Position numbers and translations under genes: made by a program. The notes under the pieces were generated by a model. It saw nothing but the letters and a program-made list of their open reading frames with translations, searched no databases and was not told where the DNA came from. From Pseudomonadota bacterium (lineage in GTDB: Bacteria; Pseudomonadota; Gammaproteobacteria; Steroidobacterales; Woeseiaceae): DNA of 6,212 nt. Shown piece after piece: positions 1-5,497 of this stretch (the first letter of the stretch is position 1; every line of letters begins with the position of its first letter). Location of the stretch: contig JADFKA010000116.1 of NCBI GenBank assembly GCA_022565135.1, forward strand, positions 1 through 6,212, in the 5' to 3' direction.

Positions 1-654
1 TTTCAGGTATCTCTGCAAAATTGCCTCGTCGTTCCAGAGGGCCTCACTGAATTTAGTCTTGATCAGACAGGGGCAAATCGCATTCACCCGAATATTGTCC
101 GCGCCCCAATCCTGGGCCATCGCCTGAGTCAGGCTGTTGATCGCCGCCTTGCTGACACTGTAAATGCCGATGCCTCGTTCGGGCTTTAGACCGCCGATAG
201 AGCTAATGTTGATGATCGATCCACCGCCCCGCTCTTTAAGGATTGGATAGGCTTTCTTGCACAATTCGAACGGGCCCTTGAGATTGACATCGATGATTTT
301 GTCGAAAGCGCGTTCTTCGGTATTTTGTATCGGGCCGAAAACAGGATTAGCAGCGGCATTGTTGATAATGATGTCCAGGCCACCATACGCCTCGACCGTC
401 TTATCAACCAAAGCGTGGATTGCTTCGATATTGCCCATATTCGCGGCAATGCCGATGGCCTGCAGCCCATCGGCACGAAATGTCTCGGCCGCGGCGTCAA
501 CGGCGTCCTGTTTGCGACTACTGACGACTACCCTGGCGCCAAATTCAGCCAGGCCACGGGCCATCGCCTCACCAATTCCCTTGCTCGCCCCGGTCACCAA
601 GGCAACCTTGCCGTCCAGTTGAAACAAGGGCTGGATGCGTTTTTGTTCTGACAT
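1..654 (-). CDS. Short-chain dehydrogenase/reductase (SDR), C-terminus cut by window edge
   Basis: This is an NAD(P)-dependent oxidoreductase of the classical SDR family, a soluble Rossmann-fold enzyme acting on an alcohol or carbonyl group; the substrate is not readable from the sequence. The 218 residues visible carry the cofactor glycine motif TGASKGIG (21-28), NNAA (98-101), the structural Asn in DVNLKG (N124), the catalytic Ser in NISSIGG (S152) and the catalytic YSVSK (Y165, K169). Ser and Arg at 46-47 after the second strand suggest NADP(H). The segment after the active site (LIKTKFSEALW, 197-207) resembles the DHRS4-like branch. Classical SDRs are about 250-260 residues, so roughly 35-40 C-terminal residues lie beyond position 1. 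The ATG at 652-654 is chosen because it gives the usual short lead to the first strand (KVALVTGA); only a weak GAGAG lies upstream. An adjacent acyl-CoA dehydrogenase relic hints at a fatty-acyl or alcohol catabolism role, which is inference. Confidence 0.95.
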   Translation of the reverse strand, partial: MSEQKRIQPLFQLDGKVALVTGASKGIGEAMARGLAEFGARVVVSSRKQDAVDAAAETFRADGLQAIGIAANMGNIEAIHALVDKTVEAYGGLDIIINNAAANPVFGPIQNTEERAFDKIIDVNLKGPFELCKKAYPILKERGGGSIINISSIGGLKPERGIGIYSVSKAAINSLTQAMAQDWGADNIRVNAICPCLIKTKFSEALWNDEAILQRYLK

Positions 655-777
655 CGCGGTAACTCTCAGATTGTTTGTTTACGGATTTTCGATCCGCTTG
701 CCGAGGGCACGCCAGATTCCGACCCTGCATTGCGGCGATTGCCCACCGCCACCACGCAGACGAGGCGACGATAGATC

Positions 778-783
778 ATTATA
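778..783 (-). promoter_or_regulatory. Possible -10 box for the SDR gene
   Basis: Read on the minus strand this is a perfect TATAAT hexamer in a locally AT-rich patch of an otherwise G+C-rich gap. A start site near 771 would leave a leader of about 117 bases before the SDR ATG. No convincing -35 hexamer is found 16-18 bases upstream, so this is a composition-plus-motif guess. Confidence 0.3.
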
Positions 784-902
784 TAGCGCGGACCGCATGG
801 AAGCTCCTGATAAATCGTTGCAACTATGGAGTGAAGCATGTGGGGAAAACGCTAACTCTGGGGTAGTCTTGGACCTCGTCACGAACTCCATTGCAATTTG
901 CC

Positions 903-1233
903 ATGTCATTCCCCGGCCGCGACAACCCATATAATTTCGACACCTTCCTGCAGTGTCGTGACCAGTTCGATTACTACCGCGACGACGCGTTACTACAGCG
1001 TACGATCACGCACTATTGCAAAGAGCAATTTAGCGAAGCCAGCACGTTCTGCCCACTGGCCTGCACCACTGGTCTTGCCGAGTTATTGGACACGTTTGCC
1101 GACTCGCCAGAACTCGAGGCAATGGCGACTCTACGGCTGCAAATACTTCTGTTCGGCAACCCAGGCCGACTACGCCGTGGTCGCCACCATCGAGCGCGAA
1201 AATTCAGATTCGAACGATCCGCTACCCGCGTAG
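903..1233 (+). pseudogene. Acyl-CoA dehydrogenase remnant (AidB-like), frameshifted and internally deleted
   Basis: Two reading frames together read like a shrunken acyl-CoA dehydrogenase. From the ATG at 903 the first frame gives an N-terminus beginning MSFPGRDNPYNFDTFLQCRD, and later CPLACTTGLAELL and FADSPELEA up to 1121. One extra base (1122) then shifts to the next frame, which reads WRLYGCKYFCSATQADYA and VVATIERENS from 1123 and stops with TAG at 1231-1233. The W-R-L-x-G-x-K-x-F-x-S-A pattern followed by a hydrophobic strand is typical of the central beta domain of acyl-CoA dehydrogenases, and the CP-x-A-CT-x-G segment belongs to the flavin/substrate region just before it. Family members are about 400-600 residues, so most of the protein, including the C-terminal helical domain, is missing, and the two parts sit closer together than expected. 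No Shine-Dalgarno sequence precedes 903. The last 12 bases overlap the aminotransferase on the other strand. It cannot make a working enzyme as it stands. Family recognition is by motif only, without alignment. Confidence 0.75.
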
Positions 1234-2736
1234 CGGTCCATGCAGCAGGGCGTCCCGGGTCAGATCGATAATCAGGTCCACTTCTCTGGCGCCGATATCG
1301 AATACGGGCGTAAAACGCAGCGATCGTTCGCCACCATGAATGACACCCAGACCGTTTTTGCGCAGGTAATCTTCGGTGCTATTCGCACCATAGGTCTTGT
1401 AGCGGGTATCGAGTTCGCAACTAAACAACAGTCCCGTACCCTGCACGCCCGTAATTGCATTATCCAGCTCATCCGCCAGGCTTTCGAGTCGCTCGACCAG
1501 TTCCCGGCCACGCGCGCGAATATTGTCGCGCCGCGCAGCATTGAAGCTGTCGAGAACTGCCATCGCGACATCGAGGCCCCGTGGATTAGTCGTCATCGTG
1601 TTGCCGTACAATCCGTCTCTGTAACTCGCCGCGGCTCTTGCCGACAGCGCCAGTACTGACAACGGGAACTGGCCGGCATTGAGCGCTTTCGAGTAGGTCT
1701 CCATATCAGGCTCGTCGAGCCCCTCGAAACCAGGGTAGTCAATGACTGACAGCACACCATGGGCACGCAGCCCGGCCTGAATAGAGTCAACGACAAACAT
1801 CGAGCCGTGTTCGAGCGTCAGCTCCCTGGCCCGCTTGTAAAAGGCCGGGCTGATTGCCAGGCCAGGATTGCCCTCGCCCATGACTGGCTCCATGAAAAAA
1901 GCCTCGATGAAAAACTTTTCGGAATCAGCTTTGGCGAACACGGCTTCGAGTCCCTCGACATCGTTCGGCGCCACAATCAGCAAATAATCGTCATCGCGAT
2001 AAGACGCCAGGTGTTTTTTATAGTTTCTGAGCGTCGAGTCGGAATACCGGGCCGGACGATCGGTACGGCCGTGAAAACTACCTTGCAATGTCAGGCCACG
2101 AATCTCGCAACCCTCATGGCGTCCGCCCGGATCGGTGAGAATCCTCGCATTGACGTCAGCGATACGCGAGGCCATCGAGGTGGTTTCAGAGCCGCTGTTG
2201 AGGCACAGAAAACTGGTGTATGGCGTGCCACCGACGCGCGTGTGGCCAATTTCGCGCCGCAGGCGTTGCACAAACTGCACCTGGTTGACACTGGCCGTCA
2301 TGATGTTCGCCATCACATGCGCATGGGTCATGGTTTCGAGCACGATCTCTGGCGCATGTCCAAGGCCGAGCATGCCGTAGCCGCCGCAATCGTATATGAC
2401 GGCACCCTTGAGGCTAATCAGCCACGGCCCGGCCGCGCCTGCTGCGACGTAGGGATTAACAGCATCTTGTGCGTAGAAATTCGTAAGGCCCGCGTGCGCC
2501 GCGCTAATCTGGCTATTCTCATCCAATGCGAGGTAGTCGGCGTCTGATTCCTTAAGCTCAAGGAACAGCGTATAGGCACGCTCGATGGCCAGCGCGAGTT
2601 GCCGATGCGTCTCGAGAAACTCCTCGATGACCGAATCGGTGAGACCGGTCGTGATTGCGGCACCGCCGTAGTCCCGCATTTCTCGCAGGCGGAAGCGGTG
2701 CAACTCAGTATTTGTCGTGTTCAGAGCCTGCGGCAT
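1222..2736 (-). CDS. Class III PLP-dependent aminotransferase, substrate unknown
   Basis: This is a complete 504-residue cytoplasmic fold-type I aminotransferase of class III, the group containing ornithine, acetylornithine, 4-aminobutyrate and lysine-epsilon aminotransferases. Visible landmarks in order: GAVIYDCGGYGMLGLGHA (111-128); LNSGSETTSMASR (179-191), the PLP phosphate loop; SFHGRT (220-225), with the aromatic-side residue before HGR; EPVMGEGN (283-290); VVDSIQAGLR (315-324), with D317 pairing with the pyridine nitrogen and Q320; SKALNAGQFPLSVLAL (349-364), with K350 the Schiff-base lysine; and GNTMTTNPRG (378-387), where T380 sits at the phosphate-binding threonine. The usual D-E-V-Q-T-G and T-F-G-G-N-P are here D-S-I-Q-A-G and T-M-T-T-N-P, so it is a divergent subfamily. 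An N-terminal extension of about 100 residues precedes the core. M1 is used because the frame is clean up to it; no clear Shine-Dalgarno sequence precedes it, and M20 is an alternative start. It is transcribed alone, with gaps on its 5' side and a pseudogene at its 3' side. Class assignment is firm; substrate assignment would be a guess. Confidence 0.95.
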   Translation of the reverse strand: MPQALNTTNTELHRFRLREMRDYGGAAITTGLTDSVIEEFLETHRQLALAIERAYTLFLELKESDADYLALDENSQISAAHAGLTNFYAQDAVNPYVAAGAAGPWLISLKGAVIYDCGGYGMLGLGHAPEIVLETMTHAHVMANIMTASVNQVQFVQRLRREIGHTRVGGTPYTSFLCLNSGSETTSMASRIADVNARILTDPGGRHEGCEIRGLTLQGSFHGRTDRPARYSDSTLRNYKKHLASYRDDDYLLIVAPNDVEGLEAVFAKADSEKFFIEAFFMEPVMGEGNPGLAISPAFYKRARELTLEHGSMFVVDSIQAGLRAHGVLSVIDYPGFEGLDEPDMETYSKALNAGQFPLSVLALSARAAASYRDGLYGNTMTTNPRGLDVAMAVLDSFNAARRDNIRARGRELVERLESLADELDNAITGVQGTGLLFSCELDTRYKTYGANSTEDYLRKNGLGVIHGGERSLRFTPVFDIGAREVDLIIDLTRDALLHGPLRG

Positions 2737-2814
2737 AGGACCAACCGGAAAATCGTCTGGTCGCGAACTATATCAAAAGCGGGCGCCGTTACCTTCAATG
2801 GATTTCTCTGTTCT

Positions 2815-2864
2815 AAGCGCGAAACGCACTAAATACACCGTATTTAGCCTTAAGTTTCGCGTTT
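2815..2864. repeat. Nested inverted repeat (two stacked stems) in a divergent intergenic gap
   Basis: The outer arms CGCGAAAC (2818-2825) and GTTTCGCG (2854-2861) are perfect complements; they extend outward by one G-T and two A-T pairs to 2815/2864. Inside them, CTAAATAC (2829-2836) and GTATTTAG (2840-2847) are also perfect, with a 3-base loop ACC. The internal gaps are 3 bases (GCA) on the left and 6 (CCTTAA) on the right. A slipped alternative also exists: GAAACGC (2821-2827) against GCGTTTC (2859-2865). There is no clean T-run, so a simple intrinsic terminator is unlikely. It lies between divergent genes, 79 bases upstream of the aminotransferase start and about 110 upstream of the HDOD start, so an operator or leader structure for either gene is possible. 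Confidence 0.8.
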
Positions 2865-2919
2865 CCGGACTGATAAATGAGTGATGCGGAACGACGTTTT
2901 CGCTCGAGTAATCGTTGCG

Positions 2920-2947
2920 TTGATGCTTCGCATGGGCGAACCATATT
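2920..2947 (+). promoter_or_regulatory. Weak candidate promoter for the HDOD gene
   Basis: TTGATG (2920-2925) and CATATT (2942-2947) are separated by 16 bases, each matching four of six sigma-70 consensus bases. Transcription would start near 2954, leaving a leader of about 20 bases that contains an AGGA ribosome-binding site at 2961-2964, 10 bases before the ATG. Matches this weak occur by chance. Confidence 0.22.
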
Positions 2948-2974
2948 GGGCGGAATATTCAGGAATCATATTCG

Positions 2975-3445
2975 ATGACACCGGAACTCACGACGCAACT
3001 GGAAGCTTGCAAGACCCTGCCGAGCCCACCAGGCGTCGCCACCAAGATTATTAATCTCGCCAACGACCCTGACGTGGACATCAGGGAGATCGCACAGGTC
3101 CTGGCGACGGATCCGGCAATTACGACGAAAATTCTTCGCGTCGTGAATTCACCCATGTATGCGCAGCAGGGAAAGACGGAGCACCTACACGAGGCCGTCG
3201 TCGTGCTGGGTCTGAACGCGACGATTTCGCTGGCCTTGTCGTTCTCACTACTCAATTCGTTCCAAAAAGACGGTGCGAACGCTGGTCTCGACTATGCTTT
3301 GTATTGGCGGCGGACCCTTTTGTCGGCAACGGCCAGCCGCGTGTTGGCATCCGCTGTGGGCATCAGGGACGTGGAAGCCCTATTCCTTGCCTGCCTCATC
3401 CAGGCAGCGGTCACAGCTTCGAATGCTGTCGGCCGCACCAATTAA
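2975..3445 (+). CDS. HDOD-domain signalling protein, C-terminally truncated
   Basis: HDOD domains are HD-like helical modules lacking the metal site, found in bacterial signalling proteins, often linked to cyclic-di-GMP or stress networks; here the protein would be cytoplasmic. The 156-residue ORF shows the standard opening: LPSPPGVATKIINLANDP (15-32), then DIREIAQVLATDPAITTKIL (35-54), the VNSPMY motif (57-62), EAVVVLGLNATISLAL (73-88) and a helical stretch ending VEALFLACLIQ (133-143). In the family this last motif is followed by a D-I-G-x-L-like segment and about 60 more residues. Here the sequence turns into AAVTASNAVGRTN and stops, so homology ends near 3403. Neither other frame restores a convincing continuation, although one gives a short RMLSAAPIK near 3424 that may be a relic. 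The start ATG has AGGA 10 bases upstream. Domain identity is confident. Whether a 143-residue partial domain folds is doubtful; it may be a pseudogene or reflect a sequencing error. Confidence 0.85.
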   Translation: MTPELTTQLEACKTLPSPPGVATKIINLANDPDVDIREIAQVLATDPAITTKILRVVNSPMYAQQGKTEHLHEAVVVLGLNATISLALSFSLLNSFQKDGANAGLDYALYWRRTLLSATASRVLASAVGIRDVEALFLACLIQAAVTASNAVGRTN

Positions 3446-3486
3446 AACAGTAGCTTAAGCCGAGCACTTCGGAGGAAAAACACGCG

Positions 3487-3505
3487 GTACGGAACCTGTA
3501 CGGAA
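3487..3505. repeat. Short tandem direct repeat GTACGGAA, 11-base period
   Basis: Two exact copies of GTACGGAA (3487-3494 and 3498-3505) are separated by CCT, so they repeat with a period of 11 bases, about one helical turn. They lie in the 100-base gap between the truncated HDOD ORF and the next ORF, 41 bases before its ATG. That spacing would suit a protein bound to one face of the DNA, but two 8-base copies can arise by chance. Confidence 0.4.
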
Positions 3506-3545
3506 AAGATGATTTGCGGCACACTGTCAGTTTGCCTAGCAACAA

Positions 3546-4025
3546 ATGGCCGCGGATCCGCTTCGCCAGCTGGCGAAATATTTCGACCTCGACATGCCCA
3601 CCGCACAGCGCGCCATCGAGGCGATGCCGGCGCGTTCCTGGTTGGCGTTGCAAGTTGCCATGCTTGCAGCGGACGACGGTGTGGCGCGAAAAAAACTGTG
3701 CAATCGACTGCTAAAAGTCGCTGACAAAAGCCGTGTGCGGGATCCCTGCTGGCCTTCGAATCTGCGGCGGCGGGCGTGCTGCTGTTGCGGCCGCTTAGCA
3801 AGCCAAGATTACCTGCCGGACCTGGTTGAGCTTGTTGTTAAAGAATTCGAGAATCCCGCAGAGTTTGAGCATCCACGCCTGCGTGTGCGCTGGTTTGGAG
3901 TCTCGGAACGACGCTGGCTCAAGCTAATGCTGCGGCCATACGAACTGCTACAGGGCACGCTCGACGACTGGTATCGCAGCGGGCTGACGCAGCTGCAAAA
4001 ACATGCCGACTGCACTGACTCCTGA
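3546..4025 (+). CDS. Unrecognised 159-residue protein with a probable internal double frameshift
   Basis: I do not recognise this family. The N-terminal part (PLRQLAKYFDLDMPTAQRAI at 5-24, then SWLALQVAMLAADDGVARKK and LCNRLLKVADKSRVRDP to about residue 67) is helical, amphipathic and protein-like. Residues 68-83 are odd: a run rich in Arg and Cys (LRRRACCCCGRL) in this frame, while the next frame over the same bases (about 3743-3799) reads LLAFESAAAGVLLLRPL, a natural-looking helix. After about 3805 the original frame again looks sensible (DYLPDLVELVVKEFENP, later RVRWFGVSERRWLKLM). Losing one C from a CCCC run at 3744-3746 and gaining one base near 3800 would explain this. The ATG at 3546 is the first after an in-frame TAG at 3537 and has no Shine-Dalgarno sequence, so the true start may be different or lost. 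It does not resemble the missing part of the HDOD protein before it. No signal peptide or membrane segment is visible in the displayed frame. Confidence 0.55.
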   Translation: MAADPLRQLAKYFDLDMPTAQRAIEAMPARSWLALQVAMLAADDGVARKKLCNRLLKVADKSRVRDPCWPSNLRRRACCCCGRLASQDYLPDLVELVVKEFENPAEFEHPRLRVRWFGVSERRWLKLMLRPYELLQGTLDDWYRSGLTQLQKHADCTDS

Positions 4026-4033
4026 ACGATCAG

Positions 4034-4051
4034 GGTGCAGCATGCTGCACC
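4034..4051. repeat. Perfect 18-bp palindrome just after a stop codon
   Basis: GGTGCAGCA followed directly by its reverse complement TGCTGCACC makes a perfect two-fold symmetric site with no spacer, beginning 8 bases after the TGA at 4023-4025. No T-run follows, which argues against a standard intrinsic terminator. It could be a dimeric regulator site, although it lies about 130 bases upstream of the next gene's -10 box, or a transcript-end hairpin with a tight loop. Confidence 0.8.
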
Positions 4052-4172
4052 AAGGAATCACACGATTTCGGCAATGCCTGGCCCAAGGCTACGCCTGGAT
4101 CGCGCGGCTGACGCCCGCTGGGGCGGCTGTTTTGGCCGATTTCCGGAGTTGAGCACCAAAATGCCCGGATCC

Positions 4173-4184
4173 TGTGCTATAAAT
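4173..4184 (+). promoter_or_regulatory. Extended -10 promoter of the 148-residue orphan gene
   Basis: TGCTATAAAT contains the extended -10 arrangement TG-N-TATAAA (TG at 4175-4176, hexamer 4178-4183). No good -35 lies 16-18 bases upstream; TTGAGC at 4149-4154 is 23 bases away, too far for a standard pair. An extended -10 can work without a -35. Initiation near 4190 gives a leader of about 60 bases with a small possible hairpin, GGGTG (4198-4202) against CACCC (4209-4213). Confidence 0.5.
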
Positions 4185-4238
4185 AGGCGAGCCGACAGGG
4201 TGCATTCACACCCCACCGGCCCTAACCACGCCGACCGG

Positions 4239-4247
4239 AAAGGAGGT
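4239..4247 (+). promoter_or_regulatory. Near-ideal Shine-Dalgarno sequence
   Basis: AAAGGAGGT is an almost full complement of the 16S rRNA 3' end, ending 4 bases before the ATG at 4252. It is the strongest ribosome-binding site in the window, fixes that start and suggests efficient translation. Confidence 0.85.
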
Positions 4248-4251
4248 CAAC

Positions 4252-4698
4252 ATGGCTACTGCTAATCCTAACAGTACACAACAGCCCAAAAACAATCCGT
4301 TCGATTGTCTCGTTAACATCACAGCGCAACTCAGAGCGATCAAGGAGCAATCGTGGAACGGCTGTGACGACAAGAATAAGACCGAGCTCGCTGCCGCTTG
4401 TGACGGCGCGGCCGCGGTGATCGGAGACTTTCTCGATGGTGATGTGATCGATGCCTCGATCGCTGGCGACCAGACGGAATCCGCTCAGTCCTTTCTTACG
4501 GATCCGCACAACCCACGCATAACGCTCGAGGACATGCAACGCATGATCGCGATGTTACAGGCTTTGGATTTTTCGGAATGCGTGTCTGAGGACGCCCTGA
4601 TGGGTGAACATATTATTCTCGGCGAGATCTCAAAAGCGATGTCAGATCTCGATCGACTGTGCACTATCAACCCCAAGGTCGAGACTGCTCGCGCTTAG
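4252..4698 (+). CDS. Acidic 148-residue protein of unknown family
   Basis: I do not recognise this protein. It is small, soluble-looking and acidic (about 24 Asp/Glu against about 11 Lys/Arg by hand count), with no signal peptide or membrane segment. The first 16 residues are polar and Asn/Gln/Pro rich, likely disordered. The rest looks helical: LVNITAQLRAIKEQ (20-33), TELAAACDGAAAVIGDFL (44-61), TLEDMQRMIAMLQAL (91-105) and LGEISKAMSDLDRL (123-136), suggesting a small helical bundle. Five cysteines (19, 38, 50, 110, 137) are spread without a zinc-ribbon spacing. The start is certain from the strong Shine-Dalgarno sequence, and it has its own promoter, so it is a monocistronic unit. It converges on the membrane-protein operon with only 76 bases between stop codons and no clear terminator hairpin there. 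A regulator, carrier-like or phasin-like role would be speculation. Confidence 0.85.
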   Translation: MATANPNSTQQPKNNPFDCLVNITAQLRAIKEQSWNGCDDKNKTELAAACDGAAAVIGDFLDGDVIDASIAGDQTESAQSFLTDPHNPRITLEDMQRMIAMLQALDFSECVSEDALMGEHIILGEISKAMSDLDRLCTINPKVETARA

Positions 4699-4774
4699 TT
4701 GATATTGAGGGGCCAGGGACGGCCATTTAGCGCCGGCTGCCCATGTCAGTCAGTAACCCGGCCAGATTACGTCA

Positions 4775-5497
4775 TCATTCATTGGGGTGGTGGGAATTTT
4801 CCATCTTCCGATGTAACTCTTCGAAGTCGTAGAATTTTGTCGGATCGGATTTATCCCTCGCGAACGGACCGTACGTTGCCGGCGGCATAACCTCACCATA
4901 TACTGATTCGTAAAAAACCATGATGCGCAACCGCACCGCTAGACGATCTAGATAAATTTCAAATGTGTTCTTGTCTAACGGTTTTCGATTTGCACCGGAA
5001 ATGCGAAGAATCAATAGCTCTCCGCCTGCCTTGAGCGGTCGCTCCGGGTGTCCAAATGCAGTCGCTCTGTAGTCACACACCGATATCCCGACCTTATCGA
5101 GAATCGGTCGCCAGTCATCAGCGAAGAACGGCGTTTCTTGCACTCGGAACTTTGGCGGATCTTTCGGTGTTTCTGGTGGATTAGCGTCGACCTCGATTTT
5201 TACGTCTTTGATGATCGCAGTTCCCTGTCCCTCGTTCTCAAGAACAATGGAGATCGTTCTGACAGGGTCGATGTCAGCGTCAGATGTAAAAGTGAGCCAG
5301 GGCTTGTGCGTAAGCCGATTTGACTTTTGCGTTTCTCGGAACTGTTTCGACGCAATAATAGTACCGACCACGACGGCCGCACCGACGACTAGCTCGAGAA
5401 CTCTGGTCCACTCAAGCGAGTAAATCCAGTACCACACCGCGGACCAATCGACTTCAATGGGCAATGGTGTTCTCTGGCTTGAGTTCACGTTAGTCAT
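4775..5497 (-). CDS. Single-pass membrane protein of unknown function, second gene of a two-gene operon
   Basis: This 240-residue protein has a polar and Trp-rich N-terminus (WSAVWYWIYSLEW, 18-30), one clear membrane segment (VLELVVGAAVVVGTIIAS, 33-50) and then a basic stretch (KQFRETQKSNR), which by the positive-inside rule places the remaining 190 residues in the cytoplasm. The soluble part begins HKPWLTF (64-70) and alternates beta-strand-like pieces, such as ISIVLENEGQGTAIIKDVKIEVD (82-104), with charged loops. The pattern of a membrane anchor followed by a KPWL strand and an N-x-G-x-G-x-A turn is one I associate with uncharacterised bacterial membrane proteins, not with a defined enzyme; no catalytic motif is visible. 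Its ATG lies inside the 3' end of the upstream gene (8-base overlap), which implies translational coupling and joint function. Codon and base composition is more A+T rich than the enzymes to the left, consistent with acquisition. Confidence 0.85.
   Translation of the reverse strand: MTNVNSSQRTPLPIEVDWSAVWYWIYSLEWTRVLELVVGAAVVVGTIIASKQFRETQKSNRLTHKPWLTFTSDADIDPVRTISIVLENEGQGTAIIKDVKIEVDANPPETPKDPPKFRVQETPFFADDWRPILDKVGISVCDYRATAFGHPERPLKAGGELLILRISGANRKPLDKNTFEIYLDRLAVRLRIMVFYESVYGEVMPPATYGPFARDKSDPTKFYDFEELHRKMENSHHPNE

Noticed and set aside
635..934. Plus-strand open frame across the SDR start and the divergent gap
   Set aside because: It overlaps the SDR start antisense, has a Pro/Arg-rich composition with no motif, and runs into the dehydrogenase relic in another frame.
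1759..2547. Long 262-codon open frame on the plus strand, antisense to the aminotransferase
   Set aside because: It lies wholly within the well-supported minus-strand aminotransferase and has no family motif or ribosome-binding site. Long antisense frames are common in G+C-rich genes.
3442..3801. Minus-strand 119-codon frame opposite the unrecognised ORF
   Set aside because: It is Arg/Pro/Ala rich with no secondary-structure pattern or ribosome-binding site, and spans the HDOD tail and the next ORF.
4112..4133. Possible intrinsic terminator: CGCCC/GGGCG stem with GCTG loop and a TTTT
   Set aside because: The stem is only 5 bp and the T-run is short and displaced by several bases from the stem.
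4035..4265. Plus-strand 76-codon frame between the palindrome and the orphan gene
   Set aside because: It runs through the promoter and Shine-Dalgarno region of the orphan gene and overlaps its start in another frame. The residue content looks random.
4699..4774. Expected bidirectional terminator between convergent genes
   Set aside because: Only a 4-bp GGCC/GGCC pairing is seen, with no T-run on either side, so no terminator is called.
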